Source: Moringa oleifera (Eukaryota > Streptophyta > Magnoliopsida > Brassicales > Moringaceae). Taken from it: 64,000 nucleotides of DNA. The stretch spans positions 9,420,001 through 9,484,000 of the forward strand of contig JAJFZO010000566.1 in assembly GCA_021397835.1 (NCBI GenBank). Direction: 5' to 3'. Position numbers and translations under genes: made by a program. The notes below the pieces were generated by a model that worked only from the letters and a program-made list of their open reading frames with translations, did not search any database and was not told the origin of the DNA. Within the stretch, counting starts at the first letter, position 1. Each line of letters begins with the position of its first letter. This document shows positions 23,714 through 34,908 of this stretch, one piece after another.

Positions 23714-26700
23714 TTATGAGATCCTTTTTGTGATCTTTCGGGCTCTTTGTTTCTCCTTCTTGAAACCCTATACAATTTAAAAGAGCCAATTCTAGCTGGT
23801 AATCCTTTCTTATTAGGACTCTAAGATCGAATAGTTTAGATAAGCGCTAACTCTTCCAAATAAACTTGGACCTTTCCTAGTAGGCATATGCTAATCTGAG
23901 TTACTCATTGATCAAGTACATGCCCATGAATATTCACACCATACACCCCCAAGTGTATACCCATGATGAAGCCATTATGGTACTCAATCTAGATACAAGT
24001 TATCATTATGTTGCAGGTTGGGAAAGTGAAGATTCTCCCAATTATATATCTTTCAAAAAATTCATGGGCTTGTTGCGATATTATTAAAAATCATCCAGTC
24101 TAATAAGTTGTTGTCTTTAATTAATAATTTTTTAATAATACTAACCATTAGCCCTAGCATGAGAGAAAGGGAAAGCCCTTTCTTAATAACCTCACGACTT
24201 GATGATTATGCATATGTTTTCTAGCTCTTCATAACAAATAGTTGACAATGCCGAAGGAAATACCATCCTATTTGCAATCAGGCAATATCTCAATTTAACG
24301 ATTGTCCCTATAGTTACACATATTAAGGCGTGGTCAAGGATATCATTGCATTAATTGATAACTAAATTGTTAGACTTAATGTGCCTGACATAATATCAAT
24401 AATTACATATGTTTATTTGCTAAGGCGTAACCCACAAGCCTCCCTAATTGTAACCAACTGCTTATGTTTACATGTCTAGACAACCAAATAATTTAAGGCA
24501 TGAACAAATGATAGTGTTTTGATAATATATCACCCATTCTTAAGTATTGACAACATGTTATAATTCATGAGAATATGATAATAACCTTAGATAGAAAATG
24601 GTATCTTATAATTTTTGATATATTTAGGTAAGACTTCTTGTGTGATAACCTATTTAAACATATATACCTGTTTGGAATTTGTGCCCAAACTTGCTGTCTT
24701 ATTGACTTGTCAATGGATATCTACCAACAACTCTTTTTGTATGCGCTCATCTTCGAAGTATAAAGCGGTAATTCCTTAATCATAGTAACTTAGGCACATG
24801 TTGGGCATATCTTAAGTTCCATTCCCATAAATCTCCTTAGACTAATGGATAGGGCTATATGGTTATGAAGCTTGGGGATATCATACAGTTTGATATCCCA
24901 TATGTGTCCAAGTATTGTTAATTAGGAACATGACCTAAGTTGATCAACTTGAGCTTGATATGCATGAGCTAATTTCTTCATTAATAGTATCTGAACTAAT
25001 GATTTCACGAATAATAGGGTACTATATATGGTGATCATAGTGCATATTATTAGGTTTAATTACATCCCAAACCTAATTAAATTTCAAACTAAATTAATTA
25101 TTGAGTTCAAATACAATTTAAGTAATTAATTGTTAGATCTAATTAATTACTAAGCTTAATTACTTATGTGGTTATGATTTGCTATCAATGATGATATAGG
25201 AAATTATCAATTATTACCATTGGATATTCAGTCTGTTGATGTTATATGATATGTGGTTTTATGGGGATGATATGTCAAAAGTCATTTGTAGCATAATACT
25301 TTAATTTACTCCAGATATCTACATGGTTACTATGGATATCCTATTCGGTAAGCACAAAGTTGATAGGTTACCTTTGGCTTTTTAGTCATGTATTTATTTA
25401 TAGATAAGCACGAATGAAAACATGCAACTTATATTAGTTAGCATGAATAATGTCATCCATTCGCTGATATACAAATAGATCTTTTTCTCCATTTAAATAT
25501 GAATTACCTAAATCATGGGTACCAAGCATAGATTCAATTATCCGTTTATATCATGTCCATAACTAGGAGTTGAGCCTAAGAAAATAACAGCATTCCATGT
25601 ATCAAACCACAGAATTGAAATTAAGCATATTATCTAAGATGATGGCCCATCTGATAATGTGAGTTATATATGAAGATTAAATCAAGTACCCTAGGATAAT
25701 TATTAGGCCTCGTGTTTGAGGATAACATAATTGGCTAATTATTGAGGAGTACCAAGATTATATCAGTAATCTATCTTTAATTATCAGTTTGATTAATATG
25801 GACCAGGATTGAATTGCCAAGAGTGCATTAATCTATCCATAATTGACTGTCCTCTTGAATTATGAGTATGAATATAATCAGTTAGCCTTGTAGATTATCC
25901 CATCTTCCAAGATTGCAAAGCTTAGTCCCCCTCGATGATATCATAACACTATATCTTGATATGTAACCTAGATAATCAATAGCTAAAAAGTGAATTGAGT
26001 CACAATACACTGTCTTGATTTAAATAGAAATTAACTTAACTAGTGTATTAAGCTATAAACTTATTATCCAAAACATGATATCTTAACAAAGTATGATCTC
26101 TTTGGACATGACAATACAAAGATATCTGAATAAGGTGGAGAGTTGAGCCCAAGAAAATGGTAGTATTGCACAAGGAGTCTTACTGGTAGCAAAGTCCTAG
26201 GCAAGTTAGACTTTATTAAAATAAACTTAAAGAAACATGAACAAAGTTAACAAAGGCATCTAGAAGAAGTACAATCTTGATAGGAAATGTTTAAGCTTAT
26301 CTAGAAAAGTTAGTGTTTATCTAAACTACTGGGTTGTGGAGTCTTAAAAGGAAAGGATTACTAGCTAGAGTGGACTCTCTTAACTTGAATAAATAGGCCA
26401 ATTGTGTAGGGTGTGAAAAGAGAGAGAAAGAGGGAGGAAAAGAAAGAGCTGAAAGGATCACTAGCGAGGTCTTGTGAGGGTTTGAGTGTGGGATAACCAA
26501 CCCAATGGAATAAATTATTGCATATAAATGAGTGAATGTCACAATAACCGTAGGTCTTGCCATGATTTAGTATAATCTTAACCAAAAAGGTACTCTATCC
26601 TAGCCATTATAGCTCCTTAAGGGATAGCATAATCAGGAGTTAATTAGGTTAACACTGAGGTGATATAACACATTATCACTAGTAACCCATTGGACAATTG

Positions 26701-27270
26701 AATCCAAGCACCTAAATGATAATAAGCCAATCATGTTATTCCCATGATTAACCTACAGAAAATGCAACTAATTCTTAGGAGAAGCTGAATCATTCATAAA
26801 AGGGAAATTATGAGTTATAATTAATGTGAAGATTGTAAGGTTTTAATTACCTCATATATGTTCCATATCAGGTTGAGTAGCCATTTCAAATAACCTCCAA
26901 GTAGTTGAAATGATACTACCACATTAGTGATACATTTAATAGAAAGGAATATACAAGATGCTTACCAATCCATACCAATTACCTTAATGAATATTTTATT
27001 AATGCTTTATTATGGTTGAATTAACAAAAATTCATTGATCAGTTTAGAATTAAATATTCTCATTTAAGGGACCATATTGGTAACCTATCAAGATATAATT
27101 ATGTTAATTCAAGTAGGCAATATTCCATTAGCATTTGGATATTCATGTTGTAATCATATGTAATATCTTGAGGTGATGATATTTGTTATAAGGGACATAA
27201 TATTCACAAATAATCCCGATTGGCACATACATGCCCATTACCCAATTAATACCATGTGGCATAAATATCC

Positions 27271-27326
27271 ATGAATAAAATGTTTATGATTAATTAAATC
27301 ATGATCACCCGTTGCCCATATAATGC
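27271..27326 (+). repeat. Diverged direct repeat, copy 2
   Basis: Partner of 18,211-18,270. Confidence 0.65.
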
Positions 27327-27660
27327 AAACACGGGCCATAATCCCTCTCACTGGCAAAGGTCGTAGACTTTTTATCAAAAGATAAATCTGTTCTGGATGG
27401 TAATGGTTATAATTTAAAACCCATGAGCAGCTTGTCATCATAGTTTAGTTATTCATACCTCCCATCCACAAATTAAGGTTATAGAGGTAGACATAATCAC
27501 TAGAACTACTTATGATATCAACATTAACTTAATTCATACTCTTTGAGGACATAAGTTAATATTCGTTGTAAGATAAGGTCCCCTTGTCATATATTTGCTA
27601 TCAATAACACATCCATTTATCATTGACTTATATGTAATTATTATTAGGATAAGATGACAT

Positions 27661-27722
27661 AATAATTTAAATAGCTAACTCTAATACGCTTATCCTCAAT
27701 GTTAACCTGCCATGTTAAACCT
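27661..27722 (+). repeat. Diverged direct repeat, copy 2
   Basis: Partner of 23,553-23,618. Confidence 0.7.
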
Positions 27723-29150
27723 ATGTTGTTAAATTATCTAGTATGGATAAGTACAGAGTCAACTTATCAAATATGAATTATCTAGTGATATGATAAACCA
27801 TATTTTAAGGACCTTTCTTGAGCTAATTATTTTACTTGTTCCAATTATATCAATACTGACTTATATGTAACTGTCATTGGAAATGTGAATCAATTTAACT
27901 TATGGTCAAATTGTTTTTAGGTTAACTTACTAACCTCAATAATTTAGTGATAACCTTATATGTAATTGCATATTTATTTTCACAAATAGAAAGAAAGTAA
28001 ATGCGCATGCAACAAGATTTCTTAAATGATGAAAATTATTATGGCCCATATGTTAGTTAGGCCATTCTTGAGATGTTCATAGCATGTAAGTTGAACCAAT
28101 AATCATTTCCCACACCCACTAATAATTGTGCAACATATGTATGACCCCATCTTGACTTCAACTGTTAATTAACCAACTCATACCTGGAATAAGGATTACT
28201 TTGATATCACATGTTCAAATTCTTGGCCTACTGGTGGGATAACTAGCTCGGAGGACAATGAATGTTGACCATGGAAATGAGCCCGCCTCAAATAAATTGC
28301 CTAAGGTAATAATTTTTTTAAGTGGGCAACATAATTATAAGATAGGACAATGATAAGCACACTACATCATTATCGAATTACAAGAGTCTATGCTGCATGA
28401 TTGAGTGATACAGTCAATAGAATTATTAATAATATATTAATTAGCCATAATAGGATTGTGTTTCACAAGTTGGTGAATATGTTAACTCTAAATAGAATTT
28501 TTGCGATATTAATTATGTTATGAATGACTTTATACAGGCCTCTTGTAATGATCAATGATGTACCATAAGTCGGTTAATGATCAATGGCTGTTCGTTAATT
28601 TAGGCTATTAGCATGCCATAAGGCTGAATAGTAGGAAAGGTCCATCATATCATACAGGCTCAGTGAGTTAGCCTTATAATTTGGGTTAATAAAAGAGGAA
28701 TAGACAAACATAAAGTCTATAGATAATACGTGCCTATGCTAGGTAATCGTACTTTATCATGACCATTGTATGTCATTAAGACCATATTAGGTGAGCCATC
28801 CATTATCCTTACTCAAAATAGGAATATAAGGAGTGATCTTATGTGCGACCAGTGTTGGATAATTGTTAAAAGGTCATCAGCAGGATCAATCGAGTAACTG
28901 ATAACAGTTATTCGTATACATGTTCATATACTAAGCCCTGTTATTGTGGTTAATTGATAATGCATGACTCATAGAAGGGTCTAAACAAATTGACTATTAA
29001 TCAGGCCACATTATTTGGGTGAGCTAGATTGAGTATTCAGCAATCTCCATGTGACATGGAACTTCACAAGTAATTCAGTTTGAAATCCACATTAAGTAAC
29101 AACTCTAGAATAATTTCACTATTCCATGTTGTGAAGTTCAGTAGGCCATC

Positions 29151-30884
29151 TGTGATCAAAATTATTTGGCCAAAACCTTAAACTCAAAACTTAAAACTTT
29201 AAACCCTACAACAATTGAAAAAATCACAACAATTGAAAAAACTAAGAGCCACCATCAATTTTGTTAGGTGTGATTGATCGTTATTTTAAAATAAGTTAAT
29301 TATTTTTTAAAAAAATTAAATTTTAAGCCTGGAGGTCATTATAGTTTAAGAAGAATTAGCACCCCTTAAAACATCCAAAAATTAGTATCATGTGTTATTT
29401 TTATTTTGAAAAATAATTTAAGGTATTTTAATTAAAGTACTCAAAATTTTGTACTTAAACCAAAATATTTTTTTAAGGAGAAAAGAGTGGCTTGTACTTG
29501 CTCACTCCATTTTTTTTTTCCAAAATAAGAGTTAAAACTATATATGTAGTATTTTCTATGAAAACATATTTTATAAAAAAGAACTTTATTGTGAAAGTAC
29601 ATTGAATATATTAAAATAGATAACTTATTAGGATTTACTAATATCTTAACTCAAGAAATTTTGTTCCAAATAATGAATAATTTACAGTGATTTAAAGAAT
29701 ATAGTTTTCATGAAGTCCCTTACTATTTTTGTCGATTTCTTCCTTTCTTCAATACAAAATCTCAACTAGAAGCTCCTCCAACTAGAAACAAAAGCTTCTA
29801 TTAAATCTAAAGAAACTGTATATATATATATATATATCAAGTAGTTTATAGGTGCAAGAGAGAGCTTTTTCTTCTAAGTATGAATGTGTGCAAATTCGTG
29901 AATAAGCGTAAATTTTATTTGGTCTAGCTTATCAACAAATGGCAGGTGGATAAGAGAAATGCAGTGCGCCTAGGCAGCATCTACCACCTATCTTCAATAG
30001 TATGAACTTCACTTCGAGAGGTCCTTCGAGACTCTATCGGAGTGTGCTGGTTGATTCTTACTTGATTTCTTCACCCTTCAGCCTTATTTAGATGCAATAA
30101 TATCTTTAATTTTGTTTGTTCTTATCTAGGCAACCCAAGAATAGGTATGTCTAATAACCTCCATGCATTGTATTGCCCAATTTTCCTGAACGTAGGCTTA
30201 ATTCTTGCTTTTGGCAAGAAGTTTCAATCTTTACATGCATTTTAATCTTCTCTGTAAGATTTCTACCCTGAAAAATGTCCTTTAGCCAAAGAATTTAGCT
30301 TGATTGATTTACAAAGTGCGTTACCTTCAAGTAAACTGCTACATTAGTGAGCTCACTGCCACATATGATGTTTCTACTAACTATGTAGGTCTACCTCTAC
30401 TCATTTGTTTGCCAAATCAACATTCTATGCCATGTTACCTCTTATTATGTTTCATACTGATAAGGTAGCATCGTCCACTGATATTGCACCATGCAAAACT
30501 ATGTTTTACCATGTCAATGGTGTCACCCATTAATGTCATGCCATATCAATTAATCATTGAGTGAGTGAGCACAACTCCACATAACCATTTCATCAGTGTC
30601 ACCCACTGGCGCCTTGTCACCTAGTTTCCCTTACCACATCAATCACTTCATTCATAATTAATGACTATTTTTTTTCTTTGTTAGTAAGGTTACCATCCGT
30701 GTCGCACTACATTAATAGCATCATGCCACATCTTACTCTCAAAGACACTATTCTTTGTGACAACTCTGCCCAACAACTAACTTTTCTTAAATTTATTTTT
30801 TCTTTTCACTTTACCATTTCTTCCTATCAGCCCTCATTCTTTTGCTCTAGAAACCCCCTTTTGCTCCTTTTCATTTAGCAAAAC
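29151..30884. other. Intergenic, no gene seen
   Basis: Begins with an A/C-rich tract (29,168-29,210) reminiscent of decayed telomere-like repeat but not exact. A (TA)n run lies at 29,817-29,838. From 29,870 the GC content rises and sequence beside C1 (30,100-30,880) may be decayed copia LTR or flank; no domain was read. Confidence 0.4.
29817..29838. repeat. (TA)n microsatellite
   Basis: About ten TA units. Confidence 0.9.
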
Positions 30885-31600
30885 TGGTATTGATGTAGAC
30901 TTTACTATATCACAAAACCAAATTATCATCCCTTATCTATCCTTAGCAGCTCCTTGCATCTTTGCAACTTTTCAAAAGGAGCAGTTTTGTGGCCATACCT
31001 AAATGGTTATCTTCAATTCTAATCTTTTTCAGTTTGAGGCAACCATCCTCTACCTTCTCCCTTATGAAATGGTACTTGACATCAAGGTGTTAAATGCACC
31101 CATGGTGAATTGGATTTTTGCATAAGTGCATTGCTAACTGGCTATTTAAAATATAGATCATATTTGAGCTATACAATCTTAACTCCTTTAGTAATCTGAG
31201 CAACTAGATTCCTTCTTTATAATCCTGAGTCATTACTACATATTCCGCTTTTATGCTAAAAAAGGCTATAATTGGTTAAAGTTAATCTTTCCAACTTGCA
31301 TAAGTTGCTCCATAAATGAACACATATGCTGACAATGATCTTTTCTTGTCTCTGTCACTAGTAAAATCAGAATCCACATAGCCTATCAACCTTTACTGCA
31401 TAAGATATTTTTTCTCATGTATCAGTCCTTGATTCTTGGTCCCATTTAGGTATCATAGAAGCTACTTTATGGCCTATTAGTGCTCTTTCCTAGGATTACC
31501 CATGTATCTGCTAAGCAAGATGATTGTGTAGGAAACATGAGGCTAATTGTAGATCATGGCATACATCACTAAGCCCACTACACTACAGTATAGATATAAC
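30885..31600 (-). pseudogene. Ty1/copia RNase H fragment (C1)
   Basis: The minus strand reads the C-terminal Pol domain of a copia element. From 31,600 downward: GLVMYAMIYN, LLSRYMGNPRKEH, YLNGTKN, GYVDSDFTSDRDKKRSLSAY (the first RNase H Asp region), then the AEYVVMTQDYKEGI helix preceded by a stop, LLRLLKELRLYSS, SQLAMHLCKNP, HLDVKYHFIREKVEDG and MATK. Stops replace several Trp, Gln and Lys codons. Downstream (30,885-30,960) it continues into sequence also found after C3a (about 40,930-41,000). Its 5' end abuts the gag of C2 head to head at about 31,600. RNase H removes the RNA strand during reverse transcription; this copy is dead. Confidence 0.85.
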
Positions 31601-32370
31601 TCGAAAGTCTTTACATGACTAAATCTTTAACCAACAGAATCTACCTCAAGATAAGATTCTTTGGTCATAAGATGGATGAAGATAAATGCATTGATGAGAA
31701 CTTGGATGAATTCTTCAAGATTGTAATCGATCTTGAAAATGTGAGTGAGAAGATCAATGATAAATATCAAGTAGTCATCTTGCTCAACTTATTACCACTA
31801 GCCTTCAACTAGGTACAACAAAGAGACTTTTATCCATGGAGGAGCTATAGCCTGTAATCAAATCCAAGGATCAAGAAATAAATAGGAATAAAAAGGTTTA
31901 GATCTTCATCAAATAAAGCTTTGTGTGCCTGAGGAAGAACTTAAAAAAAAAAAAGAAATCTTTCAACAAGATTACTCCCAAAAAGAAAATTTTGAAAGAC
32001 GTACAAAGTCTTAATCCAAAGGGCCTATAAGAAAGTGTTTCTTTTGTGGGAAACCTGGCCATATTAAGAGGTTTTATAGAGAGTTTAAGAAGAAGCAAGG
32101 TAAGAAACCCACCACAGAGGTAGATGCAACTATACCTGCACATTCTCTCGAAAAAGAAGATGATGTGCTAGGAGTGACAAAATCCATAGTCTTAAATGAA
32201 TAGATTCTTGACTTAGCTTGCACCTATCACATGTGTCCCAAGGATGAGTGATTTTAAGACTATAAGGAGGTAAATGGAGGATGGGTTATCATGAGGAATG
32301 ATCAATCCTATGAAGTTAAAGGCATTGAAATTGTAGCTTTTAAGTTAAAAGATAAACCATCAAGATTTTG
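31600..32370 (+). pseudogene. Copia gag, zinc knuckle and protease (C2)
   Basis: Gag packages the RNA in the virus-like particle. The open stretch 31,615-31,812 reads MTKSLTNRIYLKIRFFGHKM and then DENLDEFFKIVIDLEN-SEKI, the UBN2-type copia gag core; it begins in mid-domain. At 32,036-32,077 a CCHC zinc knuckle reads CFFCGKPGHIKRFY, its last Cys changed to Tyr (TGT to TAT). The protease follows at about 32,204: ILDLACTYHMCPK, where the catalytic D-S-G has become D-L-A, then VIMRNDQSYEVKG-IEIVAFKLKD. Stops occur in both parts. An internal deletion after 32,370 removes the rest of protease and the start of integrase. Confidence 0.82.
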
Positions 32371-32384
32371 ATATGGCTATATAT

Positions 32385-32670
32385 GTTAAACATAAAAGAT
32401 AAATGATTTGAATGATTTGAAGAATGAAAGGTGTTGATGGAGAACCAAACTGGAAAAAAGCTTAAAGCTTTGAAAACTAATAATTAATTAAAGTTTTGCA
32501 GCTTATTTTTTGATGCTTATTGCAATGAACATGGGATTTTGAGGCATAAGGCAGTGAGGAAATCTTTAGAACAAAATGAAGTTGTTAAAAGGATGAATAG
32601 GACCATCATGGAATGGGTGAGGTGTATGCTATTCATCTCTGGCCTTGGTAAGGGTTTTTTGTATAAAGAA
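32385..32670 (+). pseudogene. Copia integrase fragment (C2)
   Basis: Reads RFKEWKVLMENQTGKKL, then LKFCSLFFDAYCNEHGI, RHKAV, a region with QNEVVKRMNRTIMEW and ends ISGLG. These are the second half of the DDE integrase core; the segment with the first Asp is deleted, and the final Glu (in 'VVKRMN', normally 'VAERMN') is replaced by Lys. The C-terminal portion (glycine-rich 'FLGYP' region) is also missing, a deletion shared with C2' but not with C6. Integrase inserts the cDNA; this one could not. Confidence 0.78.
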
Positions 32671-32689
32671 AGGAGGAGTTTATAAGATT

Positions 32690-33960
32690 TTAATTAGTAT
32701 TAGCAAAGATGTCACATTCCAAGAGACTTCTTTACTATATGCTCAATAAGGAGGTATTATTGCTAACAATGAGAATCTAGAAGGATTAGAGGAATCTAGG
32801 GAAGTCATTGGGTTTAAGATAGAATCAAGAAGATTTCAAGCCTCTACTAGACAAGCCTCAAAATCAATTGGTCTAAGTTCATAAAGAGAGCAACAGTAAA
32901 TTACCTCTATAAATGATGATCAACAAGAGCTGCAATTTAACAATGACCATGATCAACTGCATCATATTAATTGGCTCGAGATAAGGATAGAAGAATCATT
33001 TAGCCACCAAGGAGATTCTTGGGTAAAGAGCCTAACGTTAGCTTGTTTGAGAGAGAACTTATTATTGATGACCTTAACATAGCTGAACAGATGCAACAAG
33101 ATTAGGAACCTAGAAACTTCAAAGATGCTATGTCTCAATGAAATGCTATCCATTTGTGGCATGGTATAAAAAAGGAGATGGCAGCTTTGGAAACAGATAA
33201 GACCTGGGAGCTTGTACAAAAGCCTAAGAAGCAAAGGGTGGTGGTCTGCAAGTGGATTTACAAGATCAAAGAAGCTGAAGAGGTTTAAAGCTAGGTTAGT
33301 GGCTAAGGGCTTCACTTAGATTGAAGGAGCTGATTATGCTGAGATCTTCTCTCCTATGGTCAAGTATGAAACTATAAGGGTGATGCTTACTAAAGCAGCC
33401 TTGGAAGGTTAAGAATTAGAGCATATTGATGTCAAAACTATATCCCTACATGGAGAATTGCTAACAACCATTTACATGAAGTAACTTAAAGGCTTTGAGG
33501 AAAAAGCCTAGAAAGCCAAGTTTTCCTTTAAAAAAAAAATATCTATATGCCTCAAGTAATCCCTAGGCAGTGGTATAAATTTTTTGATAATTTCAAATTG
33601 AGTCAAGGCTTCAAGAGATGCTCATATGATGCATGCTTATATTACAAGAATGCTGACTGTAATCATGCTATCTTGTTGTTTCTTTATGTTGATGATATGC
33701 TTATAATTAATAGTAACCAATACCAAATTTACACCATAAAGAAAATATTGAGTAAGGAGTTTGATATGAAGGACCTAAAGCCAACCAAAAGAATCTTAGG
33801 GATGAAAATCCAGAGAGATAGAATTAAGAGGTGGCCCAAGCTCTCCCAAGTAATCTATCTACAAAAAGTGGTTGAAAAATTCTCTATACACCAAGCCAAG
33901 CTAATCACCGAACCTTTAGGAACACACTTCAAGTTGCCTGCCTATAACTGTCTAAATTCA
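32690..33960 (+). pseudogene. Copia reverse transcriptase (C2)
   Basis: From 32,690 a linker reads SKDVTFQETSLLYAQ and an acidic/polar spacer. The RT begins near 33,140 in shifting frames and gives ARLVAKGFT, GADYAEIFSPMVKYETIRVM, HIDVKTISLHGEL and IYMK. The open stretch from 33,547 continues: RQWYKFFDNFKLSQGFKRC, DACLYYKN, LLFLYVDDMLII with the catalytic YVDD at 33,685-33,696, FDMKDLKPTKRILGMKIQRD and a thumb-like end. The joint at about 33,530 (an A-run) is a frameshift. RT copies element RNA into cDNA. The catalytic Asp pair survives, but several upstream stops kill the protein. Confidence 0.88.
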
Positions 33961-34680
33961 GAAGAAAAAAATAGGGAAATGAGCAATATATCCTACTCAA
34001 ATATAGTAAGGTCACTCACGTATGCTGTAGTCCACAGTAGGCCTCATTTATCATATGTAATTAGCCTTCTTAGCAAGTATATGACCAATATATTTAAAAA
34101 ACACTAGCAAGTAATGAAGTAGTTACTAAGATATGTCAAGGGAACCAAGGGTTATGGATTAATATTTGCTAAATAGGAACTCATCCAACAAGGACTTGTT
34201 GGATGTGTTGATACTGATTTTGCTGAAAATAGAGATAAAAGAAGGTCACTTTTAGCCTATATTTTCATCATTGATGGGTACTACATTAGTTGAAAGGCTC
34301 AAATTCAACTGATAGTAGCTCTCTCTACTATAGAAGCTGAGTATATAGCCATGATAGAAAGGTTCAAAGAAAGTGTACGGTTGCTTGGGCTATTGAAGGA
34401 GTTGAAGCTATATAGCTTTGGTTTGATAATGTTTTCAGACAGCCAATCAGCCATTCATCTATGTATTGACCCAGTATATCATGAACAAACTAAGCATCTT
34501 GATGTTAAGTTTTACTTCATTCAAGAAAAAGTGGAACAAGACTGCATAAAGCTCAAAAAAAATCTCAACTGAGGACAACCTAACAGACGGGATCAATAGG
34601 ACCACAAAATGTGTCCCTCTTTTAAAATTACTGAAGTGCTTAAAGATTTTGAACATTGGTATGGATTGAGAGAAAAGATA
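33961..34680 (+). pseudogene. Copia RNase H (C2)
   Basis: Continues in frame from RT with MSNISYSNIVRSLTYAVVHS, LSYVISLLSKYMTN, then after stops RYVKGTKGYGLIF, GCVDTDFAENRDKRRS, EAEYIAMIERFKE, LLKELKLYSFGLIMFSDSQS and HLDVKFYFIQEKVEQDCIKL. Catalytic-type Asp and Glu positions are kept, but stops at about 34,108 and 34,290 break the frame. Confidence 0.85.
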
Positions 34681-34731
34681 AAGGATTGACTTTGATTTGC
34701 ACCTAGCTACTCACTAGTGTAGGAAGGACTT

Positions 34732-34908
34732 TGTTGGAATTGATCCTTCAAGTAACAAATGCTACAATGTAGAAGCTAAATCTCCTACCTCTATTTCTTT
34801 TTAGTTTTTTTCATGTTATTAAAGACCATTTGCAGAGTTAGACAGAGAACAAATTATAGCCCTTAATGTTGTTTAATGAAGGATCCATATGGCTTGTTGT
34901 TAGCCACG
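34732..34908 (+). repeat. Copia LTR 5' part (C2), cut by satellite
   Basis: Starts tgttgg after the end of RNase H. It matches the C6 LTR (reverse complement of 47,272-47,460) over its whole length, including accatttgca, atgttgtttaatga and ccatatggctt. At 34,909 it changes to satellite, whereas C6 continues with LTR sequence. Confidence 0.75.

Larger units (their letters stand above)
18200..29150. other. ~11 kb AT-rich anonymous mosaic without recognisable genes
   Basis: No ORF longer than about 80 codons gives a family match on either strand. The sequence contains diverged short repeats at inconsistent spacings, listed separately, and one long hairpin. A weak protease-like reading at about 20,273-20,385 (DDDLLPDYNII, later ANGLNIC) hints at old gypsy-type Pol, but it is not strong enough to call. 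A GA-rich tract lies at 26,415-26,455. The likeliest origin is several layers of very old LTR retrotransposons. Confidence 0.5.
31590..34908 (+). mobile_element. Ty1/copia retrotransposon remnant C2
   Basis: A plus-strand copia element, in the diagnostic order gag, zinc knuckle, protease, integrase, RT, RNase H, 3' LTR. It lacks the N-terminal half of gag, the 5' LTR, the catalytic N-terminal part and the C-terminal part of integrase. The 3' LTR start (34,732) is cut by the satellite at 34,909. It is the left arm of the palindrome together with C1. Confidence 0.85.

Noticed and set aside
29160..29215. Interstitial telomere repeat
   Set aside because: A/C-rich words such as taaactcaaaacttaaaac and tttaaaccctac resemble TTTAGGG complements, but there are no consecutive exact units.
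32962..33315. 117-codon minus-strand ORF
   Set aside because: Antisense shadow of the C2 copia linker and RT start.
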